DNA of 64,000 bases from Gp6-AA45 sp035652075 (GTDB taxonomy: Bacteria > Acidobacteriota > Vicinamibacteria > Vicinamibacterales > CAVVIG01), in contig DASREL010000159.1 in NCBI GenBank assembly GCA_035652075.1, positions 3,162 through 67,161 of the forward strand, read 5' to 3'. Positions 49,642 to 58,557 of this stretch are shown here, in pieces (within the stretch, counting starts at the first letter, position 1; each line of letters opens with the position of its first letter). The notes beneath the pieces are model-generated. The model saw nothing but the letters and a program-made list of their open reading frames with translations. It made no database searches and had not been told where the DNA came from. A program made the translations under genes and the position numbers.

Positions 49642-52296
49642 TCACTGATGCCGCAGCGCCGTCAGCGGATTCGTGCGTGATGCGCGCCACGCGGGCGCGA
49701 TCGTGGCGAGCACAACGCCGCCCAGGACGATCGCGACCGCTCGTGTGAACGAGATCGCGTCGGTCGCGCTGACGCCGAAGAGCACGCTCGCGAGCAGCCG
49801 GCTGATCGCGAGAGCGCCCGCGACGCCCACGCCGACGCCGATCGCGCCGAGGCGGACCCCACGTCCGAGGAACTCGCGGATCACGGCGACGGTCGTCGCG
49901 CCGAGCGCCATGCGGATGCCGATCTCGCGGGTCCGCTGCTTGACGGTGTAGGCGACGAGCCCGTAGATGCCCATGCCCGCCAGCGCCATGCCCGATGCGC
50001 CGAACACGAACAGGAACGCGGACATGAATTCGAGGATCACGGTCGCGCCCGGCAGCGTGTCGCGAAGCGCGCGAGCGTGAATGATCGGCAGGTCGGAATC
50101 GAGCGTGGCGATGTGCGCCTGTTCCTGTTCGACCATGGCATTGGTAGGCCCGGATCCGCGAGCATGAAGCGTCATACTCCAGCGATAGGCCTGGAACAAC
50201 GGCTGGTAGACGTACGGCCGTGGCGGCTCGTTGATCTGCGAGTACTTGATGTCTGCCGCGACGCCGACAATCGTCCGCCAGCCGCCTGTGCCGACGCGAA
50301 TGCGCTTGCCGATTGCGTTGTCCGCACCCGCGTAGAACTTCTGCGCGAAGGTCGTGTTCACCACCGCGACTGGCGCCGCCGTCTCGTCGTCGCGATCCTC
50401 GAACCCGCGTCCCGCTTTCAGCGGAATACGCAGCGTGCTGAAGTAGTCGGGCCCGACGGTCGCCGATTCGAAGCCGAGATCCTCGTTCTTGCGAGGCGTG
50501 TAGCCGTCGACCTCGACGCGCTGCTCGCGTACCCCCGTCAGATTCAGCGGCATCGTGGACGCCAACGTCGCCGACTCGACGCCAGGATCGGCTTTCACCG
50601 CATCGAGCAGTTGACGGTAGAAGACACGGCCGCGCGCCGGCGTGTAGCCGTTCGCGCGCAGGTCGATGTCGATCGCCGTCACGTGATTCGGATCGAAGCC
50701 GGGATACGCATGACGTGCGGCGTCCAGGCTTCGCGTCACCAGGCCGGCGCCCACGAGCAGCAGCAACGACACCGCCACCTGCGCGATGACGAGCCCCGAG
50801 CGCAGCCGTCCTCGAGCCGCGCCGCGCGGCGACGAATCCTCGTTGATCGCGGTGACCAGGTCGATGCGCGAGCTGCGGAGCGCGGGCACGAAGCCGAACA
50901 CGAGCGCACTCGCCGTCGCCACGGCCGCGGCAAAGGCAATCACCAGGCGATCGATCTGGATGTTGAAGAACAACCGCTGTGGCGCCGCCATCGTCTGCGC
51001 GTACGACGTCAGGAACGGTATCGCGCGCGCAGCGAGGAGCATGCCGAGGATCGCGCCGGGAATCGCGAGCACGAGATTTTCCAGCAGTAGGAGCCGGACG
51101 ACGCGGGACCGGGACGCGCCGAGCGCGAGCCGGACCGCCAGTTCGCCACGCCGCGACATGCCGCGAACCAGGACGAGCCCGGCGATGTTCGCGCAGGCGA
51201 TCGTCAGCACGAACAGGCCCATCACGGCGAGGACGACTAGCGCCGGCAGCAAGAATGTCTGACCGCCATACGGCGATTCCCAAATCCGGAGCAGCGTGAG
51301 CTGTTGCTTCGTTTCACTGATGCCGGCTTCCTGCATCAGCGTCGCGGAGAGTGTTTTCAGCTGCGCACTTGCCGTCGGCGCCGTGACGCCGGGCCGCAGG
51401 AACCCGAACACGTCCAGGATGCCGGCGCCGCGGTCGGCGAGGACATCGGTCGACGCGCCGCTCTGCAGGCTGCCCACGTTGGCGCCCATTTGCGCCGCCA
51501 TCATCACCGGAATGAACGCCTCGTCGTCGTAGCCGACGATCATTCCGTGGAACGACGGATCGGCGACGCCCACGATCGTCAGCTTGAAGTTGTTGATCTC
51601 GATCGTCTTGCCGACGATGTTTGGGTCGGCGCCGAAATCGCGGCGCCAGAAACCGTCGTTGAGGACGGCGTAGGGATGTCCGCCTGGCGCGACTTCATCC
51701 GACGGCAGAATCGTCCGCCCGAGTTCCGCCCGAACGCCGAGGACCTGGAAGTAGTTGCCGCTGACCAGCTCCGCGTAAATCGGTTTCGCGTTCTTTCCGC
51801 GTCCGAAATTCGCCGCCAGCAGTCCGGACGCGGCGAGGCCCGAGAACGACTGGTCGTGGTCGCGGACGAATTGATAGTCGCGATACGACAGACCGGCCTT
51901 CCGGCCCTTGTCGGTCTCGTTGACGATGATGGAGAGCTGCGAGGAATCGCCGATGCCCGACAGCGGGTTGAGCGCCATGCTCTTCAGCAGCGTGAAGACC
52001 GCGGCGTTGACGCCAATGCCAAGCGTGAGCACGGCGATGACCGTCAGCGAGAAGACAGGGCTCTTGGCAAGCACGCGCGCCGAGTAGCGGATGTCGCTGA
52101 CGAAGTCGAACACCGATTCGAGCCAGTTCGGCACCCAGACGCGGCGTGCCGCTTCGCCGGTCAGCGCGACGTTGCCGAACTCCTTCAACGAGTCGAGCTC
52201 GGCGTCTTTCGGGCTTGCGCCGTCGGCGACGCGCTCGGCGGCGGCGATCTTCAGGTGCGCGCGAATCTCGTCGTCGAAGTCAGCTTTGTCGAACAC
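49642..52296 (-). CDS. ADOP-type MacB/FtsX permease 2, PadR-linked
   Basis: 884 residues. The N-terminal FDDEIRAHLKIAAAERVADGASPKDAELDSLKEFGN is the short cytoplasmic domain seen in PadR-linked ADOP proteins. SPVFSLTVIAVLTLGIGVNAAVFTLL starts the first MacB unit; SRRGELAVRLALGASRSRVVRLLLLE and KQRTREIGIRMALGATTVAVIREFLG mark the two FtsX domains. It lies 49 bases downstream of padR, with operator-like repeats in that gap. Probably a lipoprotein or peptide extrusion protein that borrows an ATPase encoded elsewhere. Confidence 0.92.
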   Translation of the reverse strand: MFDKADFDDEIRAHLKIAAAERVADGASPKDAELDSLKEFGNVALTGEAARRVWVPNWLESVFDFVSDIRYSARVLAKSPVFSLTVIAVLTLGIGVNAAVFTLLKSMALNPLSGIGDSSQLSIIVNETDKGRKAGLSYRDYQFVRDHDQSFSGLAASGLLAANFGRGKNAKPIYAELVSGNYFQVLGVRAELGRTILPSDEVAPGGHPYAVLNDGFWRRDFGADPNIVGKTIEINNFKLTIVGVADPSFHGMIVGYDDEAFIPVMMAAQMGANVGSLQSGASTDVLADRGAGILDVFGFLRPGVTAPTASAQLKTLSATLMQEAGISETKQQLTLLRIWESPYGGQTFLLPALVVLAVMGLFVLTIACANIAGLVLVRGMSRRGELAVRLALGASRSRVVRLLLLENLVLAIPGAILGMLLAARAIPFLTSYAQTMAAPQRLFFNIQIDRLVIAFAAAVATASALVFGFVPALRSSRIDLVTAINEDSSPRGAARGRLRSGLVIAQVAVSLLLLVGAGLVTRSLDAARHAYPGFDPNHVTAIDIDLRANGYTPARGRVFYRQLLDAVKADPGVESATLASTMPLNLTGVREQRVEVDGYTPRKNEDLGFESATVGPDYFSTLRIPLKAGRGFEDRDDETAAPVAVVNTTFAQKFYAGADNAIGKRIRVGTGGWRTIVGVAADIKYSQINEPPRPYVYQPLFQAYRWSMTLHARGSGPTNAMVEQEQAHIATLDSDLPIIHARALRDTLPGATVILEFMSAFLFVFGASGMALAGMGIYGLVAYTVKQRTREIGIRMALGATTVAVIREFLGRGVRLGAIGVGVGVAGALAISRLLASVLFGVSATDAISFTRAVAIVLGGVVLATIAPAWRASRTNPLTALRHQ

Positions 52297-52308
52297 GCGG
52301 CCTCCCAG

Positions 52309-52351
52309 GCTATAGCGTTTCTATAGCCACATAGACGTAGACGGTCTATGG
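52309..52351. promoter_or_regulatory. PadR-like repeats between padR and permease 2
   Basis: GCTATAGCG and CTATAGCCACATAGAC...GGTCTATGG repeat the TATAGCCACA and ATAGAC words found upstream of padR (52711-52742). They begin 13 bases before the permease ATG and overlap the padR stop. Likely a regulator binding region. Confidence 0.45.
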
Positions 52352-52362
52352 CCTGTTCCACG
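52331..52362. repeat. Interspersed element, copy 1
   Basis: Plus-strand CATAGACGTAGACGGTCTATGG followed by CCTGTTCCACG is shared with 55090-55122 (copy 2) at about 28 of 34 positions. It overlaps the padR stop codon and last residues (WNRP). Confidence 0.5.
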
Positions 52363-52702
52363 ACATCACGCGTCCGATCGCGGCAACCAGTTCGGTCCAT
52401 CGGGATTCCTCGCGCAGCAGCTGCTTCTTCCCTTCCGGCGTCAGGCGATAGTACTTGGCGCGCTGGTTCGCTTCGGTCGTGCCCCACTTCGACGTGACCC
52501 ATCCCTTTTTGGCGAGACGCTGGAGCGCGGGATAGAGCGATCCCGCTTCGACCTGCAGGACGTCGGACGACTGGGCGCGAATCGTCTGCCCGATGGCGTA
52601 CCCGTGCTGCGGCCCCCATTGCAGCGTCTGGAGAATCAACATGTCGAGCGTGCCGTGGAGTAAATCGGTGCGGGCGTCAGGCCGCGAGGAGTGCAGTGTC
52701 AT
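52346..52702 (-). CDS. PadR-family regulator paired with permease 2
   Basis: 118 residues. LLHGTLDMLILQTLQWGPQHGYAIGQTIR and EAGSLYPALQRLAKKGWVTSKWGTTEANQRAKYYRLTPEGKKQL are the classic PadR winged helix. PadR-ADOP pairs are a hallmark of Acidobacteriota. The gene is preceded by its own repeat cluster at 52711. Confidence 0.95.
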   Translation of the reverse strand: MTLHSSRPDARTDLLHGTLDMLILQTLQWGPQHGYAIGQTIRAQSSDVLQVEAGSLYPALQRLAKKGWVTSKWGTTEANQRAKYYRLTPEGKKQLLREESRWTELVAAIGRVMSWNRP

Positions 52703-52710
52703 GGTTACAG

Positions 52711-52742
52711 ATAGTCTATAGCCACAGCCATAGACAGTCTAT
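52711..52742. promoter_or_regulatory. Operator-like repeats upstream of padR
   Basis: ATAG-T-CTAT (52711-52719) and ATAGAC-A-GTCTAT (52730-52742) are inverted repeats, and AGTCTATA occurs twice as a direct repeat. They lie 9-40 bases before the padR ATG (52702), where autorepression is expected. Confidence 0.5.
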
Positions 52743-52784
52743 ACGCTGACGTGACGCCGGTTCGTCGTATGATCTCGCGCTCAC

Positions 52785-54434
52785 ATGTCCACGGCACCAG
52801 CAGAACCGGTCTACGTCACGTCCGGGCTCCTCCGCCTCACGCGTCCGCAACTCATTGGCACGATGCTCGGCCTGCTGCTCGCCGCCTCCCTTGCGGCAAT
52901 CGATCAGACGATCGTCGGCACGGCGGAACCGCGGATCATCGCGTCGCTGCAAGGATTCGATCGATATCCCTGGGTCGCGACGATTTACCTGCTCGCGTCG
53001 ACCGTGTCGGTCCCCATCTTCGCGAGCCTGTCGGACCGCTCCGGACGCAAGCCGTACTTCATGCTCGGCGCGCTGCTGTTCGTCGTCGCGTCGGCGTTGT
53101 GCGGCGCGGCCGGGCAGATGACCTTCCTGCCGCTCGACGGCATGGGACAGTTGATCGTGTTCCGCGGCCTGCAGGGTGTCGGCGGCGGCATGGTGACCGG
53201 CATTCTTTTCACGATCGTCGGCGACATTTTCTCGCCGATCGAACGCGGCAAGTATCAGGGGCTGTTCGCCGCCATCTGGGGCATCGCCTCGATCTTCGGC
53301 CCGACGCTCGGCGGCTGGCTCACCGACTCGTGGTCGTGGCGCGCCTGCTTCTACGTCAACCTGCCGGTCGGGATCATCGCGTTGGCGGCGATTTACTTCG
53401 AGTTTCCCAACATGCGGCCGCGCCGCGAGGCGCGCCAGCTCGATTGGGCCGGCTTCGCGACGCTGATCGGGTGCGTCGTCCCGCTGTTGCTCGCGCTGAC
53501 GTGGGCGACGCGATACGGCTGGACGTCGCCGCGCGTCACGTCGCTCTTCGTCACGTCGGCGGTGATGCTCGTCGCGCTGATCTTCGCCGAGCGCCACGCG
53601 AAGGAACCGATCATCCCGCTCGTGCTGTTCCAGCATCCGATCATGGCGGTCTGTTCGGTCGCGTCGTTCGTGCTCGGCGTCGGCATGTTCGGCACGATCA
53701 TCTACTTGCCGCTGTTCATGCAAGGCGTCCTCGGCGTATCCGCCACCCAGTCGGGCAACCTGCTGACGCCGCTCCTGATGGGCGTCGTGATTGCCGCCGC
53801 GTTCGGCGGACAGACGATCTCGCGCACCGGCGAGTACAAAACGATCGGCATCGCCGGATCGATCCTGATCGCGATCGGCATGATCATGTTCGCGCGTATG
53901 GACCTGACCACCGCGCGTTTCTACGTCGCGACCGCGATGGTGATCGCCGGGCTCGGGATGGGGCTGCTGCAGCCGGTCTACACGCTCGCCGTGCAGAACG
54001 TCGCCCCCGCGGAGCGGATGGGCGCGGCGACTTCGTCGACGATCTTCTTCCGCTCGATTGGCAGCACCGTCGGCGTCGCCGCATTCGGGTCGATGATGCT
54101 GACGCGCTATCACCACGAGTTCACCGACGGCCTCGCGACGACGCTGCCGGCGGCGGCGAAACCGGCTATCCCGTACTTCGAGAACCCGCTGCTGCTGATG
54201 CAGGTGCGGCCGCAGCTCGAACAGGCGTTCAGCCGGGCGCCGGGCGGTACATTACTACTGCAGCGTCTGATGCTGGGCGTGAAGACGTCGCTGCTCCACG
54301 GGCTTCAAGAGATCTTCTTCTGGAGCGCGATCATCATGAGCGCCGCCGTGCTGCTGCACGTCGTCCTCAAGCGCGAACCGCTGCGGGCGCGGGCTCCGAT
54401 CGGAGAATCACCGACGGTCGCCGCCGCGCACTGA
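52785..54434 (+). CDS. DHA2-family MFS drug exporter
   Basis: 549 residues, 14 predicted helices. The N-terminal LAAIDQTIVGTAEPRIIASL is the DHA2 motif D1; FASLSDRSGRKPYF is motif A; VFRGLQGVGGGMVTGILFTIVGDIFSPIERGKYQG covers motifs B and C-adjacent loops, and IASIFGPTLGGWLTD motif C. It is an H+-coupled antiporter of EmrB type. The 3' end overlaps the convergent DUF2306 gene by 68 bases. Confidence 0.94.
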   Translation: MSTAPAEPVYVTSGLLRLTRPQLIGTMLGLLLAASLAAIDQTIVGTAEPRIIASLQGFDRYPWVATIYLLASTVSVPIFASLSDRSGRKPYFMLGALLFVVASALCGAAGQMTFLPLDGMGQLIVFRGLQGVGGGMVTGILFTIVGDIFSPIERGKYQGLFAAIWGIASIFGPTLGGWLTDSWSWRACFYVNLPVGIIALAAIYFEFPNMRPRREARQLDWAGFATLIGCVVPLLLALTWATRYGWTSPRVTSLFVTSAVMLVALIFAERHAKEPIIPLVLFQHPIMAVCSVASFVLGVGMFGTIIYLPLFMQGVLGVSATQSGNLLTPLLMGVVIAAAFGGQTISRTGEYKTIGIAGSILIAIGMIMFARMDLTTARFYVATAMVIAGLGMGLLQPVYTLAVQNVAPAERMGAATSSTIFFRSIGSTVGVAAFGSMMLTRYHHEFTDGLATTLPAAAKPAIPYFENPLLLMQVRPQLEQAFSRAPGGTLLLQRLMLGVKTSLLHGLQEIFFWSAIIMSAAVLLHVVLKREPLRARAPIGESPTVAAAH

Positions 54435-55083
54435 GCCGCCACATCCAGTAGAACATCGCGACGAAGATCAGCAGCACTGGCAGCGCGCGCATCGGTCCGG
54501 ACAGGAACGGTTCGGGGAGAATCTTCGCGACGCGCGCGCGGATCGAAAAAAACGATCCCGCGGCGATGAACAGCGCGAAGCACATGCGCCACAGGTGCCG
54601 CTTCAGCCGCGCCGATCCAGCGAGCGAACCCGACCGAAGCACGCGCACGTCGCCGATGCCGCCGATGGCGAAGATCGACCCGAGGAACACGATCATCGGA
54701 CCGGGGACGCCGTTCAGCGAAAAATGCGGGCGATTCCACGCCTGAATCGTCGCGTAGACCTCCAGCGCCGCGAGCGAAAACGCCACCGTCGCGGCTGCCG
54801 CGTCGACGCGCCGCGAAAGAGCGGACCGGGCGCGAACCGTCGTCAGCGCCGTGACGACGAAGTACGCGCAGGTGAAGCCACCAAGGAAGTTGGGGTCCGT
54901 CACGCCGCCTTTGATGAACGCAAGAATCGACGCGCTGATGCCCATCGCCAGCATCGCGTAAACAAACAGGATTCCGCTCGTCCGGTGAAGCGTTCCGCCC
55001 TTCGCGACGATCAGCGCGATCGCGCCGAGGACGATGGCGATGCCACCCGCGACGATGTGGACCGGCAGGAGAACGGCGTGCAT
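54367..55083 (-). CDS. DUF2306-like membrane protein
   Basis: 238 residues with six or seven helices. LPVHIVAGGIAIVLGAIALIVAKGGTLHRTSGILFVYAML contains the paired His residues (PVHIVAG and LHRTSG) of the DUF2306-type family, possibly haem-binding. KRHLWRMCFALFIAAGSFF is the second conserved segment. The function is unknown. Convergent overlap with the MFS gene; a 40-base gap with an interspersed repeat lies between it and permease 3. Confidence 0.82.
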   Translation of the reverse strand: MHAVLLPVHIVAGGIAIVLGAIALIVAKGGTLHRTSGILFVYAMLAMGISASILAFIKGGVTDPNFLGGFTCAYFVVTALTTVRARSALSRRVDAAAATVAFSLAALEVYATIQAWNRPHFSLNGVPGPMIVFLGSIFAIGGIGDVRVLRSGSLAGSARLKRHLWRMCFALFIAAGSFFSIRARVAKILPEPFLSGPMRALPVLLIFVAMFYWMWRLSARRRPSVILRSEPAPAAVRA

Positions 55084-55085
55084 GA

Positions 55086-55122
55086 AGCCATAGACGTAGA
55101 CCGGCTACGGCTTTGTTCCACG
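55086..55122. repeat. Interspersed element, copy 2
   Basis: CATAGACGTAGACCGGCTACGG then CTTTGTTCCACG (55089-55122) repeats copy 1 at 52331. It fills the gap between the permease-3 stop and the DUF2306 start. The minus reading begins TGGAACAAAGCCGTAG. Confidence 0.5.
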
Positions 55123-55123
55123 C

Positions 55124-57517
55124 TCAGTTGGATCGCAGAATCACGAGCGGATTGAACCGCATCACGCGCGACGCCGGTATCGCCGCCGCCAGCAGCGCCG
55201 TCGTGACCAGGACGGCGACCGCTCCGCCCATCACGACGGGATCGATCCCGGCCGTTTCGGGCAGCAGCGACGCAATCGCCTTGCTCACGGCGACCGACAG
55301 CAGCAGACCCGCAGCCGCCCCGATGCCGACGACCCGAAGCTGATCGCCGATCGCGTGACGCCACAGCGAGAGTCGATCGCACCCCAGCGCCAGACGGACG
55401 CCGAACTCCGGCATCCGCTCCGCAATCGCGCGCGCCGTGACGCCGGCAATCCCAATCGCCCCGAGCATCAACCCGACGATCGCCAACAGCATCATGAGCG
55501 TCGTCCGGAACCGCTGCGGCGCCAACGACTCGCCGAGAAACGTCTCGACCGACTGAATGCGATCGAGCGCCAGGAGCGGATCGACGCTCGCCACCGCTGC
55601 GCGCAGCGCGGGGGCGGCGCTTTCCGGCGCTCCCGTCGTTCGCAGCACGAGCGCCATCGGGAAGGCGACGTTCGCCGTCTGCGACCACGCGGCGTACAAC
55701 GTCGGTTCGGGCGCCTGCAGCAGATCGACGTCCGCCACATCGTCGACCACGCCGATCACCGTCGCCCACTGCGGTCCGCGCTTGATCCGGCGGCCGATCG
55801 GATCGACATCGGAGAAATATCGATCCGCAAACGATTTGCTGATGACCGCCACGAGCGGCGTCGACAACGAATCCTGCGTGCCGAACACGCGCCCCTTCAG
55901 GACGCGGATGCGCATCGTCGAGAAGTAGTTGTTGCTGACGCGACGAAATTGCCCCGTGTAGTCGGAGCCGTCCGGCGACGGCCGGTTCTCGATACCGAAG
56001 AGCGTCAAGTACGAGAATCCCGGCGTAAACCGGTTCATCGTCGCCCCAGCGGAGACGACGCCCGGGATCGCAGCGGCACGGTCGAAGATGCGCTGCATCG
56101 CCGCGACGCGTTCCGGACCGTTCGCGTAGCGGGAGGCCGGCAGCTGCAGCTGCGCGGTCAGGACATGCGTCGGATCGTAACCAGGCGCGAGTCGCGACGA
56201 GTTGACGAGCGCACGCACGAGCAAGCCGCCCGAAATCAGCAGCGCCACGCACAACGCCGTCTGACCGATGAGCAGCGCCGTCCGCCAGGCGTGACGGTGC
56301 TTCGAACCGCTGAACCGCGCGCTCGACGCGGCGGCAAGCGGCGCAAACTCGGACGCGTTGACCGCCGGGATCACGCCAGCGGCGACCGACGACGCGATCG
56401 CGCACGCGAACGCGTACGCCGCGACGCGCCAGTCCATCGTCACCTGCCCGAGCACCTTCGTCGTCGCCGGCGCGATCGCCAGCAGCGACGGCAGCAGCCA
56501 CGCGCCGAGGTTCAGCGCGAACGCCGCGCCGAGCACGTTGATGATCAGGATTTCGAGAAGGACGAGCCGCGCAACGTCCCACCGGCTCGCGCCGATCGCA
56601 CGGCGCAGCGCGAGTTCGCCGCCGCGCGCCGTCACGTGGGCGAGCGTCAGGCTGGCGATGTTCGTCGACGCAATCAACAGCAGCACGAGCACGGCCGCAA
56701 ACAGCACGAGCAGCGGCTCTCGAAATGCGCCGTACTGCCAGTGCCGGAACGTGTCGAGCCCGCCGGTCCATCCCTGATGCGTCGTCGGGATCTCGCGTGC
56801 GAGGTCGGCGACGATCGCGCGCGTTTCGGCGTCCGCCTGTTCGAACGTGACGCCGTCCGCGAGCTGCGCGACCGTGACGAGATACGTTCGCGCTTCGGTA
56901 ACCGGCGCCGAGTTGATGATGCCGAGCGGCGTCCAGATCTCGGCGTCCAGGAAGGTTGGCGGGAACGACTGCGGCATCACGCCGACCACGACGTACGGAT
57001 CGCCGTCGAGTTGGACCGTCTGTCCGACGATGTTGCGGTCGGCGCCGAAGCGGCGTTGCCACGCGCCGTAGCTCAGGACGACGAGACGATCTTTGTTCTT
57101 CTCCTCAGCATCGGTAAACAGACGACCGAGCATCGGCGCATCCGACGACAGGCGCAGCAGCTCCGCGTTGATCGGAATCGTGCTGACGACGACCGGCTCG
57201 GCTGACGTGCCGAGGACGCGTTCGACGGTCGTGAACGCGCCGATGTGCGTCAGCGTCCGGCTGCGCTCGCGGAAGCGCACGAGATCGATCGCGTGGAGCG
57301 GATTGCGATGTGATGGATCGAGCTGCCCCGGCGGCTGGAGATAAATCTGCACCGTGCGATCGCCGCTCTTGAGCGGGATCGGACGGAAGAGCGTCGCGTT
57401 GATCGCGGCAAACAGCGCGGCGTTCGCACCGATGACGAGCGCGATTGTGGCAACGGCGGCAATGGCGTAGGCAGGACGCCGGAGAAGACTGCGGATCGCC
57501 TGGCGGATGTCGAACAT
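55124..57517 (-). CDS. ADOP-type MacB/FtsX permease 3
   Basis: 797 residues starting MFDIRQAIRSLLRRPAYAIA, without the N-terminal domain of permease 2. TARGGELALRRAIGASRWDVARLVLLEIL and AERMPEFGVRLALGCDRLSLWRHAIGDQL mark the two FtsX units; the two periplasmic MacB domains lie between. The ATG is immediately downstream of a 12-base-arm hairpin, with no Shine-Dalgarno sequence. No ATPase nearby. Confidence 0.9.
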   Translation of the reverse strand: MFDIRQAIRSLLRRPAYAIAAVATIALVIGANAALFAAINATLFRPIPLKSGDRTVQIYLQPPGQLDPSHRNPLHAIDLVRFRERSRTLTHIGAFTTVERVLGTSAEPVVVSTIPINAELLRLSSDAPMLGRLFTDAEEKNKDRLVVLSYGAWQRRFGADRNIVGQTVQLDGDPYVVVGVMPQSFPPTFLDAEIWTPLGIINSAPVTEARTYLVTVAQLADGVTFEQADAETRAIVADLAREIPTTHQGWTGGLDTFRHWQYGAFREPLLVLFAAVLVLLLIASTNIASLTLAHVTARGGELALRRAIGASRWDVARLVLLEILIINVLGAAFALNLGAWLLPSLLAIAPATTKVLGQVTMDWRVAAYAFACAIASSVAAGVIPAVNASEFAPLAAASSARFSGSKHRHAWRTALLIGQTALCVALLISGGLLVRALVNSSRLAPGYDPTHVLTAQLQLPASRYANGPERVAAMQRIFDRAAAIPGVVSAGATMNRFTPGFSYLTLFGIENRPSPDGSDYTGQFRRVSNNYFSTMRIRVLKGRVFGTQDSLSTPLVAVISKSFADRYFSDVDPIGRRIKRGPQWATVIGVVDDVADVDLLQAPEPTLYAAWSQTANVAFPMALVLRTTGAPESAAPALRAAVASVDPLLALDRIQSVETFLGESLAPQRFRTTLMMLLAIVGLMLGAIGIAGVTARAIAERMPEFGVRLALGCDRLSLWRHAIGDQLRVVGIGAAAGLLLSVAVSKAIASLLPETAGIDPVVMGGAVAVLVTTALLAAAIPASRVMRFNPLVILRSN

Positions 57518-57546
57518 ACCCGAGCATACGAACGGTATGCTCGGGT
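57518..57546. promoter_or_regulatory. Hairpin abutting the permease-3 start codon
   Basis: ACCCGAGCATAC and GTATGCTCGGGT are perfect 12-base arms around GAACG. On the minus strand the ATG of permease 3 begins at the base after the hairpin. It could be an operator, a translational block or the terminator of the hydrolase gene 39 bases upstream (no T-run follows). Confidence 0.6.
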
Positions 57547-57584
57547 CGGCTATCGAAAACTTGCTTTAGGGCTGCTTCGACATC

Positions 57585-58448
57585 TTAGGCGAGGGCTTTG
57601 CTGTAGGTCGCGAGCATGCGGCTCCACGCCTTTTCCGCGCCCGGTTCGTTGTACACGCCGGAATCGGGCGGGCACCAGCCGTGGGCGCAACCTGAGTAGA
57701 CCTCGATCTCCGCCGGCTGCCCCGACTTCGCGAACGTCTCTTTCAGCACGTCCTTGTCGGTCGGCGCGCGCTTGTCGTCGTTGTCGGCGATGCAGATCAG
57801 CATCTGCGCCTTCGTCTTCGACGCCTGCAGGTGCGGGCTGTTCGGCTGCTGCGTCACGAGTCCGCCGCCGTGGAACGAGCACACCGCCCCGACGCGATCC
57901 GGCGCCGCGGCGGCTGTGCGGAACGCCATCGGTCCGCCCATGCAGTAGCCCTGCGTCCCGACCTTCTTGTTCTTCGCCACCGACGACTGCTGATCGAGCC
58001 ACGCGACGAACGCTTTCGCGTCGGTCATGTGCGTCTGCTCGTTCAGCGCCTGCGCGAGCGGCATCAGCGACTGGATCGGCGTCGCCGCGCCCTGATCCGC
58101 GGTCGGCGCCTTCTTCGTGCGGTAGAACGGGTTGACGACGAGCACCGAGTAGCCGTTTTCGGCGAGGCGCTTCGCCATCGTCTTCATCGCGGGACGCAGG
58201 CCGAAGATATCGGGCCACAGCAGGACGCCCGGCGCGGTGCCGCTCGACGGGTGGACGAAGTACGCGTCGCACATGCCGTCAGGCGTCGTGATTGTCACGT
58301 CGCCGTCGCTCACCGAGACGGCGTTGACGACCTTCGGCAGCATCATCGCGACGCCGGCGCCGAGCAGCACGCCGAACTGGCGGCGCGTCACCTGGCCGCG
58401 GAACTCGAACGCCTTTTTGTCCTCATCAAAATGATCCTGATCGCACAT
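57585..58448 (-). CDS. Dienelactone hydrolase family protein, exported
   Basis: 287 residues. A twin-arginine-like leader (TRRQFGVLLGAGVAMML) follows a charged 21-residue N-terminus. The nucleophile elbow is GYCMGG (Cys in place of Ser, as in true dienelactone hydrolases); ADNDDKRAP supplies the Asp and GCAHGWCPP the His. ATG 58448 has GGAGG upstream. Periplasmic hydrolysis of a lactone or ester is likely, substrate unknown. Confidence 0.92.
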   Translation of the reverse strand: MCDQDHFDEDKKAFEFRGQVTRRQFGVLLGAGVAMMLPKVVNAVSVSDGDVTITTPDGMCDAYFVHPSSGTAPGVLLWPDIFGLRPAMKTMAKRLAENGYSVLVVNPFYRTKKAPTADQGAATPIQSLMPLAQALNEQTHMTDAKAFVAWLDQQSSVAKNKKVGTQGYCMGGPMAFRTAAAAPDRVGAVCSFHGGGLVTQQPNSPHLQASKTKAQMLICIADNDDKRAPTDKDVLKETFAKSGQPAEIEVYSGCAHGWCPPDSGVYNEPGAEKAWSRMLATYSKALA

Positions 58449-58519
58449 ACACCCTCCGTGTGGAGGGTCACTGTACAACAGCCGGCGCGCGCGGCGCACC
58501 TGCGATGGGACTGGCGGGA

Positions 58520-58541
58520 GGCGCCGCATCTCTGCGGCGCC
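58520..58541. repeat. Palindrome GGCGCCGCA-TCTC-TGCGGCGCC
   Basis: Perfect 9-base arms around a 4-base loop in the 109-base gap after the chemoreceptor stop. No T-run follows on either strand, so it is REP-like or a factor-dependent terminator. Confidence 0.5.
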
Positions 58542-58557
58542 CCGTAAGGTGGGCCTG

